From an uncultured Prevotella sp. (GTDB lineage: Bacteria > Bacteroidota > Bacteroidia > Bacteroidales > Bacteroidaceae): a stretch of 24,649 nucleotides of DNA. The notes under the pieces are model-generated. The model saw only the letters and a program-made list of their open reading frames with translations, did not search any database and was not told the DNA's origin. Positions within the stretch are counted from its first letter, which is position 1. Every line of letters starts with the position of its first letter. The stretch is taken from positions 1 through 24,649 of the forward strand of contig CAAGIW010000066.1 of NCBI GenBank assembly GCA_900770025.1. Direction: 5' to 3'. Made by a program: the position numbers and the translations under genes. Of the stretch, positions 8,090 to 14,973 are shown in pieces.

Positions 8090-8287
8090 CTTATCCAAAA
8101 TCCAGGTACGGCCAAGCACCTTATACGCAAATAAGTAGGACGAAAGGCCACGTCCCTAACAGGACGCAGACCAATCGCTAACTCATTCTCGCGTATCTTC
8201 ATTTTGGCCGTTTCGGATTCTGAGAACAAGAGCGACTGCTCAAGTATTATGTATGTTGAACCAGCGGTTTTCCTTCCTTCAGGTTAA
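8090..8287 (-). pseudogene. Possible decayed tail of a FISUMP/SUMF1-like lipoprotein gene
   Basis: The minus-strand frame is open from just after a TAA (about 8288) into the lipoprotein gene and reads LLFSESETAKMKIREN followed by AIGLRPVRDVAF. The pattern ending in GLRPVRDV is like the C-terminus of Fibrobacter-succinogenes-major-paralogous/SUMF1-like domains common in Prevotella lipoproteins. It lacks an ATG and the rest of that domain, so it looks like a remnant left when the present lipoprotein gene arrived. It may instead be a chance reading of the leader. Confidence 0.3.
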
Positions 8288-8534
8288 TACTTCAGTTCCT
8301 TTTGCCATTCTTGGATGACAGAGCGGAACCTCTGCTCTTTTTGGAGGAATTGCGGAGATGCACTGCGCACTCCATTCACTGTTCAATGTTTCTGCTAAAT
8401 GTCTGTTTCTTATTTCCTGTGTTTTTGTTCAACTTAGTATTCTGTTTGTGTCCCCCCTTAGGAGGGGCTGCAGGAGCGAATACGTATTCCTGCAAAGCAT
8501 TCCTTTTGCGGCATCAACCGCATTCATCGCTTTG

Positions 8535-8565
8535 CAAAGATACAAATTTTTCGCATTTATGCAAA
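8535..8565 (-). promoter_or_regulatory. Bacteroidota-type promoter reading toward the lipoprotein-protease pair
   Basis: On the minus strand TTTG (8562-8565) and TATCTTTG (8535-8542) are separated by 19 bases, a match to the TTTG/TAnnTTTG promoter of the primary sigma factor of this phylum. Transcription would start near 8528 and give a leader of about 480 bases before the lipoprotein ATG at 8046. Confidence 0.55.
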
Positions 8566-8808
8566 CAGTGAAAGAAAAAATCCGGCATCATGTCTGTCAT
8601 CCATGTCACTTCCTGCAATCAAGAAAACAACAGAAGCCCCACCCAACCATCCCAAAAGCCTCCCTCAATCCCCCCCCCAAGGGGGGAATGACAAGGATGA
8701 AAAAGGCGATTCGATTGCAAGATAAGTGGCTGATGATAAGCGTATAATATGCTTTCAGATACACAGTTGAAAGCCTATCAGATTCCAAGACAGATTGGGG
8801 TGATTTCT

Positions 8809-8914
8809 AAAAGTGCCAGTTTTGCATTCCAAAAGTAGCAGTTTTGCATTCCAAAAGTGGCAGTTTTGCATTCTAAAAGTGGCAGTTTTGCATTCCAAAA
8901 GTGGCAGTTTTGCA
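8809..8914. repeat. Tandem repeat array 1: four 22-bp units plus a partial fifth, core GTGGCAG
   Basis: Units begin at 8809, 8831, 8853, 8875 and 8897. Each is AAAA, a 7-base core, then TTTTGCATTCC or TTTTGCATTCT. Cores are GTGCCAG, GTAGCAG and three times GTGGCAG. The array is entered by GGGGTGATTTCT (8797-8808) and leaves through TTTTGCAAAACGA (8908-8920). The same frame with a different core occurs at 14798-14881. Within it TTTTG and CAAAA can pair around CATTC, and the only change (unit 3, C to T) keeps a G-U pair in + strand RNA. It lies in non-coding DNA downstream of the minus-strand gene ending at 9015. Confidence 0.9.
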
Positions 8915-9014
8915 AAACGATATGCAGACACCTGTTTTTGACAAGATGCTAACCAGACTGGAAAGGCCCTCTTTTGGGAACTTCAAATATTAAATTCTGC
9001 GTTCTGAGTTTAAA

Positions 9015-9236
9015 CTATTTTGGCAATTCGCGCTTCAATTCTTCATACAAATCCACAGGCCCCAGCCACCAGTATTTGGTATGTTCGGAAGACAGTTTTT
9101 TGTAGAGTTCCGAACGGTAGATGCAGGCCAGGCTCTCCTGCAGGGTGAAGCCATAGTCATCGTGCAGGTATTCCACTAACCAACTTATCTTTCCAGGCAG
9201 AAGAAGATGAAGGTTTTCCTGATTCACTTGAAACAT
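9015..9236 (-). CDS. Small DUF3791-like partner protein of the DUF3990 module
   Basis: A 73-residue helical protein (PGKISWLVEYLHDDYGFTLQ, then ESLACIYRSELYKKL, TKYWWLGPVDLYEELKREL). The layout resembles the second small partner, DUF3791-like, that commonly sits next to DUF3990 genes in gut bacteria. It is the last gene of a three-gene minus-strand operon, 26 bases after the DUF3990 stop. Its size, helical content and position suit an antitoxin or immunity partner; nothing in the sequence proves that. The family assignment is from pattern memory and is moderate. Confidence 0.65.
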   Translation of the reverse strand: MFQVNQENLHLLLPGKISWLVEYLHDDYGFTLQESLACIYRSELYKKLSSEHTKYWWLGPVDLYEELKRELPK

Positions 9237-9262
9237 ATCGCAGGTTTACTTTTAAGTGGGTT

Positions 9263-9811
9263 CTACGAATTAGTGTCTGGTTCTTGAGTTTTCATCGGGG
9301 TCAAGATGTCAGTAGAAGAGGGAGTGTGGCGAACCACCTCCACCGCTTCCACAAAATGCAAGGCGGCCAATGCCCTTTCAGTATGAAACAGGTATTGGTC
9401 CACCAGCTTGTATGTCTTGAGTTCCCGGATAAGAGTATCTATGCCGATGGCACCTGCCTCATACAGGCCAAACTGAAGATACACCCTGTCGTTGGCTACC
9501 GGACCATATACAATGTCATAATCATGTGCAAAGTTCTTCTTTGTTCTGTTGGCCAGAACGAACGCTGCCCATTCTTCGCTTGGTTCCGAGAAAAAGAGGC
9601 TTTTGAATCCGTTCAATTTCTTGTTATCAAATTCGTACACGTTCACATAGCCGCAAGCAGACTTCTGTTCGAGCATACGCCGCACCACCCACTCCTTGGC
9701 TTGACTTTCCGAAGTCGTCGTGTAGAACCCCTCACCATAGTCAAGTTTGCGGTTGGGCCGGAGGATAACAGGATGCTCCACTACATCCAGACTGCCATGA
9801 TAGATTCTCAT
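9263..9811 (-). CDS. DUF3990 protein, predicted ADP-ribosyltransferase-fold enzyme
   Basis: 182 residues matching the DUF3990 pattern: IYHGS at 3-7, DYGEGFYTTTSESQAKEW at 24-41, EEWAAFVLANR at 79-89, YDIVYGPVAND at 98-108, and DQYLFHTERALAALHF at 138-153. The spacing of a His strand (His5), a Tyr/Thr strand (Tyr30-Thr31) and a C-terminal Gln/Glu region (Gln139, Glu145) recalls ADP-ribosyltransferase folds, so it may modify a macromolecule with NAD. That activity is inferred and has not, to my knowledge, been shown. Its start overlaps the stop of the upstream DUF3791 gene by four bases (ATGA), so translation is coupled, and a second small helical protein follows. The arrangement is typical of a toxin flanked by its neutralising partners. 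Confidence 0.75.
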   Translation of the reverse strand: MRIYHGSLDVVEHPVILRPNRKLDYGEGFYTTTSESQAKEWVVRRMLEQKSACGYVNVYEFDNKKLNGFKSLFFSEPSEEWAAFVLANRTKKNFAHDYDIVYGPVANDRVYLQFGLYEAGAIGIDTLIRELKTYKLVDQYLFHTERALAALHFVEAVEVVRHTPSSTDILTPMKTQEPDTNS

Positions 9812-10032
9812 GCTTTCTTGTTTTTCCTTAGTTCGATAAACTCGTCTATTTCATCCATCAGCCACTCCCGTCCCTGTGTGTGCAGAGGTTCAAAGCACTG
9901 ACTGAGATAATCGGTCACTCCATATCGTGAAAACAGGCCATACGTCTGCTCGCCGGTCATGCCTTTGGCTTTTCCGTATTCCTCAATGCAGAATGCAACG
10001 AAGAGGGCTATATCTTTTTCTTTCTTGTTCAT
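9808..10032 (-). CDS. DUF3791 protein, probable antitoxin or immunity partner
   Basis: 74 residues, mostly helical (KEKDIALFVAFCIEEYGKAKG, GEQTYGLFSRYGVTDYL, DEIDEFIELRKNKK), matching the DUF3791 pattern in which a helical core is followed by a turn and Gly-rich YG segment. It is the first gene of the operon, behind a near-consensus promoter, and overlaps the DUF3990 gene by four bases. Expression ahead of and coupled to the predicted enzyme is usual for antitoxins. Function is inferred from this context only. Confidence 0.7.
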   Translation of the reverse strand: MNKKEKDIALFVAFCIEEYGKAKGMTGEQTYGLFSRYGVTDYLSQCFEPLHTQGREWLMDEIDEFIELRKNKKA

Positions 10033-10061
10033 TGTAATCTTCCCCGCAATGGTATCGGATG

Positions 10062-10092
10062 CAAATATACGGTTTTTTCGTGAAAAACCAAA
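10062..10092 (-). promoter_or_regulatory. Promoter of the DUF3791-DUF3990 operon
   Basis: On the minus strand TTTG (10089-10092) and TATATTTG (10062-10069) are 19 bases apart, matching the Bacteroidota primary promoter. It points at the DUF3791 start 30 bases downstream. It shows that this module has its own transcription unit, separate from the glycosyltransferase gene before it. Confidence 0.65.
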
Positions 10093-10103
10093 CCTACGCC
10101 ACG

Positions 10104-10124
10104 CCTGCAGAGGACTACTGCAGG
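10104..10124 (-). terminator. 7-bp GC-rich hairpin across the GT4 stop codon
   Basis: CCTGCAG (10104-10110) pairs with CTGCAGG (10118-10124) around seven bases, covering the stop codon of the glycosyltransferase (10115-10117). There is no T run, so it is only a possible 3' end signal between that gene and the promoter of the next operon. Confidence 0.3.
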
Positions 10125-11263
10125 GAGGAATATACGCGCAGCAGGTCGCGGCACAGCGCTTCGTCGGAGAAGCGGAGGGCTTGTTGGCGGCCGCGCTCTA
10201 TCATCTGGGCACGCAGCACCTCGTCGCTCATCACACGCCCAATGGCAGTTGCCATGCCCTCGGCATCATCGGGATGCACGTAGATGCAGCCCTCTCCGCC
10301 GGCCTCTTCCAAGCACGAGCCCGTGCAACCTATGGCAGGCAGCGAGGCAGTGACGGCTTCGAGCAGGGGGATGCCGAAGCCCTCGATGCGCGAGGGATAG
10401 ACAAAGGCGGTGGCCAGATGGTAGAGCACGGGCAGATGGGCATAGCCCACGCCGTGCAGAAAGGTGAACGAGGCCGTGAGCCCGTGGCGGTTCAGATAGG
10501 CCTGCAGCCGGTTGGTATAGGCTGTTCGCCTGCCCACCGCCACCACATGGGGCAGTTGGGCATCGGGGGTGCCTGCCTCTTTCATCTGCTTCAGGGCCTT
10601 GGCCACCAGCATCAGGTTCTTTCTCTCCTCTATGCTGCCCACATACAGCAGGAAGCTTTGCGGCAGGTGGTAGAGCGCTTTCACCTCGTCCATCTGCTGC
10701 TGCGACGGTTGCTGGGCAAAGATGCTGTCGCATCCCTGATACACCACCTCAATCTTTTCGGGCTCAATGCCATAGAAGTGAACAATCTCGCGCTTGGTAT
10801 ATTCGCTCACGGCGATAATCTTGTCGGCATGGATGCACGCCCGGCGGAACTTGTAGTTGTAGATAAAGCGGTCGATGGGGCGGTAATACTGCGGATAGCG
10901 CAGGAAGATGAGGTCGTGGATGGTGACCACACTGCGGCAGTGGGCCCTGCGTATGTTGAGCGGCAGTTCGTTGCTCAAGCCGTGAAACACCTCGATGCCC
11001 TCGCGCTGCAGGTCGGTCGTCATGCCCCACACTCGCCAGAGCGAGGCCAGTTTTTGCGCCACTGGTGCGAGGGGGAAGTGGCAGTGCAGCGACGGCAGTG
11101 TGGGAATCTCGTGCAGATACGGTGTCTTGTGCCGTTTGGGCATAAACAGATGATACTCGTTTTCGGGGTGCTGTTCTGAGAGGATGCGCAGCACAAAGCG
11201 GCTGTAGTTGCCTAATCCGGTGCGGTTTTGCGCCGCCCTTTTTCCGTCAAATCCTATCTTCAT
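10115..11263 (-). CDS. GT4-family glycosyltransferase
   Basis: A cytoplasmic retaining glycosyltransferase of GT-B fold, 382 residues, probably adding a sugar from a nucleotide donor in envelope polysaccharide synthesis. The start MKIGFDGKRAAQNRTGLGNY is the classic GT4 N-terminus (Gly-rich acceptor loop), which is why 11263 is preferred to the longer open frame. SEYTKREIVHFYGI and KIEVVYQGCD mark the inter-domain region; LLYVGSIEERKN near 205-215 begins the donor domain; EGFGIPLLE at 294-302 is the E-x7-E motif. Donor and acceptor cannot be read from the sequence. It is divergent from the GT87-like gene at 11422, with promoters for both strands in the gap. Confidence 0.9.
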   Translation of the reverse strand: MKIGFDGKRAAQNRTGLGNYSRFVLRILSEQHPENEYHLFMPKRHKTPYLHEIPTLPSLHCHFPLAPVAQKLASLWRVWGMTTDLQREGIEVFHGLSNELPLNIRRAHCRSVVTIHDLIFLRYPQYYRPIDRFIYNYKFRRACIHADKIIAVSEYTKREIVHFYGIEPEKIEVVYQGCDSIFAQQPSQQQMDEVKALYHLPQSFLLYVGSIEERKNLMLVAKALKQMKEAGTPDAQLPHVVAVGRRTAYTNRLQAYLNRHGLTASFTFLHGVGYAHLPVLYHLATAFVYPSRIEGFGIPLLEAVTASLPAIGCTGSCLEEAGGEGCIYVHPDDAEGMATAIGRVMSDEVLRAQMIERGRQQALRFSDEALCRDLLRVYSSLQ

Positions 11264-11294
11264 GGCCTTCAGTGGGGGATGGTGTGAACGGTCA

Positions 11295-11325
11295 CAAAGG
11301 TATATATAATCCGCCAACCCTCCAA
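11295..11325 (-). promoter_or_regulatory. Probable promoter of the GT4 gene
   Basis: The minus strand reads TACCTTTG at 11295-11302 with TTG 20 bases upstream (11323-11325), a reasonable TTG/TAnnTTTG promoter 31 bases before the GT4 start. It lies inside the upstream extension of the GT4 open frame, which supports the shorter start. Confidence 0.5.
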
Positions 11326-11366
11326 CAAAAAGGCGACAAAACGCCAAAATTCTGTTTTCTTTTGGT

Positions 11367-11374
11367 TATCTTTG
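11367..11374 (+). promoter_or_regulatory. Probable -7 element for the GT87-like and sulfatase operon
   Basis: TATCTTTG matches TAnnTTTG, 48 bases before the ATG at 11422. No TTTG is found at the usual upstream distance, so the site is supported by the -7 box and position only. It argues that the open frame before 11422 is not translated. Confidence 0.45.
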
Positions 11375-11421
11375 CAACCGCTATCTATGGCGTCATAGAC
11401 CAATCCCTGAGAGATGACTAT

Positions 11422-12624
11422 ATGAACCGACTGACACAGCGCATCAATACCCTTCTGTCGAAACCCTTTTTCAGCGACCCGCGCACCCTGTTGGCACTGT
11501 GGCTGCTGCTGCCCGTGGTGTCGGCACTGATGAAGATCAACAAATGCAACAACTTTTTGATATTCAAGTACGTGTTCTGGCACACATGGAACGGCACGCC
11601 GCTCTATGAATCCTATCCCGAGGAATACTTCGACGTGAACCACTACGGGCCGCTGTTCAGCGTGGTGATAGCCCCCTTTGCGGTGCTGCCCCATCCGCTT
11701 GGCCTGCTGTTGTGGCATGTTGCCTTGGCACTGGTGCTGTATGTGAGCATCCGCAGGCTGCCCATCCGCCAGAAACAGCATATATTCATACTGTGGTTTT
11801 GCGCCCACGAACTGCTCACCGCCCTGTTTATGAGTCAGTTCAACATTGCAGTGGCGGCCATTATCATCGCCTCGTTCGTGTGTATAGAGAAGGAGCGCGA
11901 GGGCACCGCCGCCTTCTTCATCATGCTTGGCACGCTGGTGAAGCTGTATGGCATCGTGGGTCTGGCCTTCTTTTTCTTCAGTAGGCACAAGGTTCGCTTT
12001 GTGCTGTGGATGGCGGTGTGGGGATTGGTGCTCTTTGCCCTGCCCATGCTGCTGAGCAGCGGCGACTACGTGGTGGAGCAATACAGGGAGTGGTATCTGT
12101 GCCTGACGGAGAAGAACGCGGAGAACCTGACGGCCGGCGGCCAGAACATATCGCTGCTGGGCATGGTGCGCAAGATTTCGGGCTGTATGCACTACTCCGA
12201 CCTGTGGCTCTTGGTGCCGGGCGTGCTGCTCTTTGCCGGTCCCTATCTGCGCCTGCGGCAATACCGGCACCTGTCGTTCCGCCTGATGTGGGTGGCTTCG
12301 GTGCTGCTGTTCGTGGTGTTGTTCAGCACCGGCAGCGAATCGAGCGGCTATATCATCGCCCTCTGCGGTGCCGCTCTGTGGTATGTGGGCGTGCCCTGGA
12401 GGCGCAACAGGTGGGACGTGGCACTGATGGTGTTTGCCTTTGTACTGACCAGCATGTCGCCCAGCGACCTGTTTCCGGCGTTTCTGCGCAAGCAATACGT
12501 GCAGCCCTATGCCCTGAAGGCCCTGCCCTGCGTGCTGATATGGGGCAAGCTGATGTGGGAGATGTGCACCAAGGACTACTCCCCCGCCCCCTGTGACGGC
12601 AGGGAAGTTGAAGAAGTTAAGTAA
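11422..12624 (+). CDS. GT87-like (DUF2029) polyprenol-phosphate-sugar glycosyltransferase, membrane protein
   Basis: A 400-residue integral membrane protein with about ten hydrophobic segments, of the DUF2029/GT87 type that uses lipid-linked sugars on the outer face of the inner membrane. Visible family features are a first loop with YPEEYFDVNHYGPLFSVV, where an Asp-rich segment precedes YGPLF, then PHPLGLLLWHVALAL and GTLVKLYGIVGLAFF. The start at 11422 is preferred to the frame opening at 11272, because a promoter element lies between them and the extra sequence overlaps the divergent promoter. It ends 20 bases before the sulfatase-like gene, with which it is probably co-transcribed. The substrate is unknown. 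Confidence 0.78.
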   Translation: MNRLTQRINTLLSKPFFSDPRTLLALWLLLPVVSALMKINKCNNFLIFKYVFWHTWNGTPLYESYPEEYFDVNHYGPLFSVVIAPFAVLPHPLGLLLWHVALALVLYVSIRRLPIRQKQHIFILWFCAHELLTALFMSQFNIAVAAIIIASFVCIEKEREGTAAFFIMLGTLVKLYGIVGLAFFFFSRHKVRFVLWMAVWGLVLFALPMLLSSGDYVVEQYREWYLCLTEKNAENLTAGGQNISLLGMVRKISGCMHYSDLWLLVPGVLLFAGPYLRLRQYRHLSFRLMWVASVLLFVVLFSTGSESSGYIIALCGAALWYVGVPWRRNRWDVALMVFAFVLTSMSPSDLFPAFLRKQYVQPYALKALPCVLIWGKLMWEMCTKDYSPAPCDGREVEEVK

Positions 12625-12644
12625 ATTAAAGGAGTTAAGGACTT

Positions 12645-14636
12645 ATGAACCAACGCTATCTGATTTTATCGCCCTGCCGGTTGGCAGTGAATCTGCTGCT
12701 GGTGTATGTGATCTATGAACTGTGCCGCATCGTCTTCCTGTTGGAAAACTACAGCGTGTTTGCCCCCCATCTGTCGTGGACATCTGCGGCCGAGATACTC
12801 AAAGGCGGATGGATGTTCGACACCTCTGCCATTCTCTACACCAATGCCCTGTATATCGTGCTGATGCTGCTGCCCCTGCACCTGAAGGAGCACCGCCTGT
12901 GGCAGCTCACTGCCAAATGGGTGTTTGTGGTGTGCAATACCATCGGGGTGGTGGCCAACCTGTGCGACGCCGTGTATTTCCAGTACACGGGGCGGCGCAC
13001 CACGGTGACTGTGTTCCAAGAGTTTGGCAACGAGGGCAACTTGGGAAGCGTGATAGGCACCGAACTGCTGCGCCACTGGTATCTGGTGGCGGTGGCAGTG
13101 GCCATGGTGCTGGCCCTGTGGCATCTGTCGCTGCCCCGACTGAAGACGGGCAGCAAGCCACGGTGGCAAGCCCCCTCGTGGAAACAGGTGGGCGGCTGGC
13201 GCTATTATGCCCTGCACACACTGTGGTTGGCGGTGGCCGTGCCCCTGTGCATCGGCGGTATGCGCGGCGGATTCACCACGGCGGTGCGCCCCATCACCAT
13301 CAGCAATGCCAACCAGTATGTGGACAGACCCTTGGAGGCGGCATTGGTGCTCAACACCCCCTTTGCCCTGATACGCACCATAGACAAGCCCATCTTTGAG
13401 GTGCCGCAATACTATGGCGAGGCAGAACTGGATGCCATCTACAGTCCGCTGCACCTGCCTGCCGACAGCTTGAAGGCCAACAGGAAGAACGTGGTGGTGC
13501 TCATTGTGGAGAGTTTTGGCAGAGAGTATATCGGCGGCTACAACCAATGGCTCGACAACGGCACCTACAAGGGATATACCCCCTTTGTGGATTCGCTGAT
13601 GCAGCACAGCACCACGTGGCTCTACTCCTACTGCAACGGCCGCAAGAGCATCGACGGAATGCCCAGCATCCTCTCGTCGATACCCATGTTTGTGGAGCCC
13701 TTCTTCCTCACCCCATCATCGATGAACAACGTGAGCGGAATAGCAGGCGAACTGAAGAAGGAGGGCTATCACACCGCTTTCTTCCACGGTGCCGAGAATG
13801 GCTCGATGGGATTTCAGGCCTTTGCCCGCGCCACCGGATTCAAAGAATACTACGGGCGCACCGAGTTCAATGCAGACAAGCGCTTCAGGGGCGATGACGA
13901 CTACGACGGCACATGGGCCATCTGGGACGAACCCTTCTTGCAGTTTTTTGCACTGAAGATGGGCGAGTTCAGGCAACCCTTCGTCTCGGCCGTGTTCACA
14001 GCCTCATCGCACCACCCCTACGTCATTCCCAAAGAATATCAGCACATCTTCAAGGAAGAGGGATTGGTGATGCACAAGTGCATACGCTACACCGACCATG
14101 CCCTGCGCCGCTTTTTTGATACGGCCCGCAAGCAGCCCTGGTTCGACAACACGCTGTTTGTCATCACCAGCGACCACACCAACCTGAGCGACCATGCCTA
14201 CTACCAAACCGACTTGGGAGGCTTCTGCTCGCCCATCATCTTCTATGACGCCTCGGGCAGTTTGCAGCCCGGTATGCGCAACGCCATTGCCCAGCAGATA
14301 GACATCATGCCCACGGTGCTGAACTACTTGGGCTATGGCAAGCCGTATGTGGCCTTTGGCTGCGACCTGCTGAACACGCCCGAAGAAGAGACCTGGGCGG
14401 TGAACTATCTGAACGGGGTGTACCAATATGTGAAGGGCGACTACCTGCTGCAGTTCGATGGCAACGGCACCAAGGCGGTGTATCAGTTCAAGACCGACCT
14501 GCTGCTGCAGCACAACCTGAAGGGCCAGGTGAAAGAACAGGCACAGATGGAGCGCGAACTGAAGGCCATCATCCAGTCGTATATGGCACGCATGACAACC
14601 AACCGGTTAGTGGTTGGCACCGATGCCAATCCCTAA
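12645..14636 (+). CDS. LTA-synthase-family membrane transferase (alkaline phosphatase/sulfatase fold), Ser nucleophile
   Basis: 663 residues: about five N-terminal membrane helices (to about residue 215), then a periplasmic sulfatase-fold domain. Metal and active-site motifs are VVLIVESFG (Glu289), NGRKSIDG with Ser335 in the nucleophile position, FHGAENGSMGF, and TSDHTN (Asp510, His511). Such enzymes move phosphoglycerol or phosphoethanolamine from a phospholipid to a glycan or lipid. Gram-negative bacteria lack lipoteichoic acid, so the acceptor is probably an envelope glycan or lipid A; this is inference. LtaS itself uses Thr; here the residue is Ser. A good ribosome binding site (AAAGGAGTTAAGG) precedes the ATG, and the gene follows the GT87-like gene closely. 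Confidence is high for the family, low for the donor and acceptor. Confidence 0.85.
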   Translation: MNQRYLILSPCRLAVNLLLVYVIYELCRIVFLLENYSVFAPHLSWTSAAEILKGGWMFDTSAILYTNALYIVLMLLPLHLKEHRLWQLTAKWVFVVCNTIGVVANLCDAVYFQYTGRRTTVTVFQEFGNEGNLGSVIGTELLRHWYLVAVAVAMVLALWHLSLPRLKTGSKPRWQAPSWKQVGGWRYYALHTLWLAVAVPLCIGGMRGGFTTAVRPITISNANQYVDRPLEAALVLNTPFALIRTIDKPIFEVPQYYGEAELDAIYSPLHLPADSLKANRKNVVVLIVESFGREYIGGYNQWLDNGTYKGYTPFVDSLMQHSTTWLYSYCNGRKSIDGMPSILSSIPMFVEPFFLTPSSMNNVSGIAGELKKEGYHTAFFHGAENGSMGFQAFARATGFKEYYGRTEFNADKRFRGDDDYDGTWAIWDEPFLQFFALKMGEFRQPFVSAVFTASSHHPYVIPKEYQHIFKEEGLVMHKCIRYTDHALRRFFDTARKQPWFDNTLFVITSDHTNLSDHAYYQTDLGGFCSPIIFYDASGSLQPGMRNAIAQQIDIMPTVLNYLGYGKPYVAFGCDLLNTPEEETWAVNYLNGVYQYVKGDYLLQFDGNGTKAVYQFKTDLLLQHNLKGQVKEQAQMERELKAIIQSYMARMTTNRLVVGTDANP

Positions 14637-14973
14637 CGGATGCAGGCTCGGCAGAAGAACGTTGTGGAAGCGAACTGTTTGTTTGTAATTTTACCAATGA
14701 AAATCAAACAGTTACATCAAAATCTCGCTCCCAATGGCTGCCACTGATTGCATAGAATTTTTCTGTGTAGAATCCAAAGCGATTCGGGGTGATTTCTAAA
14801 ACGGTGCGTTTTGCATTCTAAAACGGTGCGTTTTGCATTCTAAAACGGTGCGTTTTGCATTCCAAAATGGTGCGTTTTGCAAAACGACACGAAAATGCCT
14901 GAAATGGCGTGCATCCGTGATTGCAGAAATCATCGACAAACTTATCGCCCGAAACGCATATAGAACCAAACGG
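14637..14973. other. 337-base gap between convergent sulfatase-like genes
   Basis: No credible gene. It holds a 9-bp inverted repeat AACTGTTTG/CAAACAGTT (14673-14681 and 14705-14713), which could end transcription of the upstream gene, and the second 22-bp repeat array (14798-14881). The small open frame across 14833-15099 is a by-product of the repeats and overlaps the next gene. Confidence 0.6.
14798..14881. repeat. Tandem repeat array 2: three 22-bp units plus a partial fourth, core CGGTGCG
   Basis: Units begin at 14798, 14820, 14842 and 14864. Each is AAAA, core CGGTGCG (TGGTGCG in the last), then TTTTGCATTCT or TTTTGCATTCC. The array is entered by GGGGTGATTTCT and leaves through TTTTGCAAAACGA, exactly as in array 1 at 8809-8914, but with another core. 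Here each unit is a palindrome, AAAACG-GTG-CGTTTT; the C to T change in the last unit keeps a U-G pair in + strand RNA. Confidence 0.9.

Larger units (their letters stand above)
8047..9014. other. 968-base region without an intact gene
   Basis: I find no credible intact gene. From left to right it holds an in-frame decayed gene tail (8090-8287, minus), a long leader, a palindrome GAATACGTATTC (8478-8489), a minus-strand promoter (8535-8565), two C-run/G-run blocks (8452-8466 and 8670-8686), and the 22-bp tandem repeat array (8809-8914). The open frames across it have no start signals and low-complexity translations. Confidence 0.6.

Noticed and set aside
8047..8229. Extended N-terminus of the BACON lipoprotein
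   Set aside because: It would bury the lipoprotein signal and lipobox in the middle of the protein; the TTG start has no support.
8452..8686. C-run/G-run blocks (8452-8466 and 8670-8686) as phase-variable tracts or terminators
   Set aside because: They lie in non-coding DNA, not next to a start codon or an invertible promoter, and no T run follows. They look like common intergenic debris.
8797..8920. CRISPR array
   Set aside because: Unit length is 22 bp with a 7-base core that is the same in most units; there are no 30-base unique spacers and no cas genes.
11272..11421. Extended N-terminus of the GT87-like protein
   Set aside because: The extra 50 codons cross the divergent promoter region and contain a -7 element; the protein starts sensibly at 11422.
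9959..12495. Long open frames of about 400 codons on the strand opposite the GT4 and GT87-like genes
   Set aside because: Translations are low-complexity and His/Gln/Ala-rich, without motifs, while the opposite strands carry complete glycosyltransferase signatures.
12585..12644. GAAGTT/GAGTTAAGG repeats at the end of the GT87-like gene as a regulatory repeat
   Set aside because: They are short and imperfect, and the last copy is simply a good ribosome binding site for the next gene.
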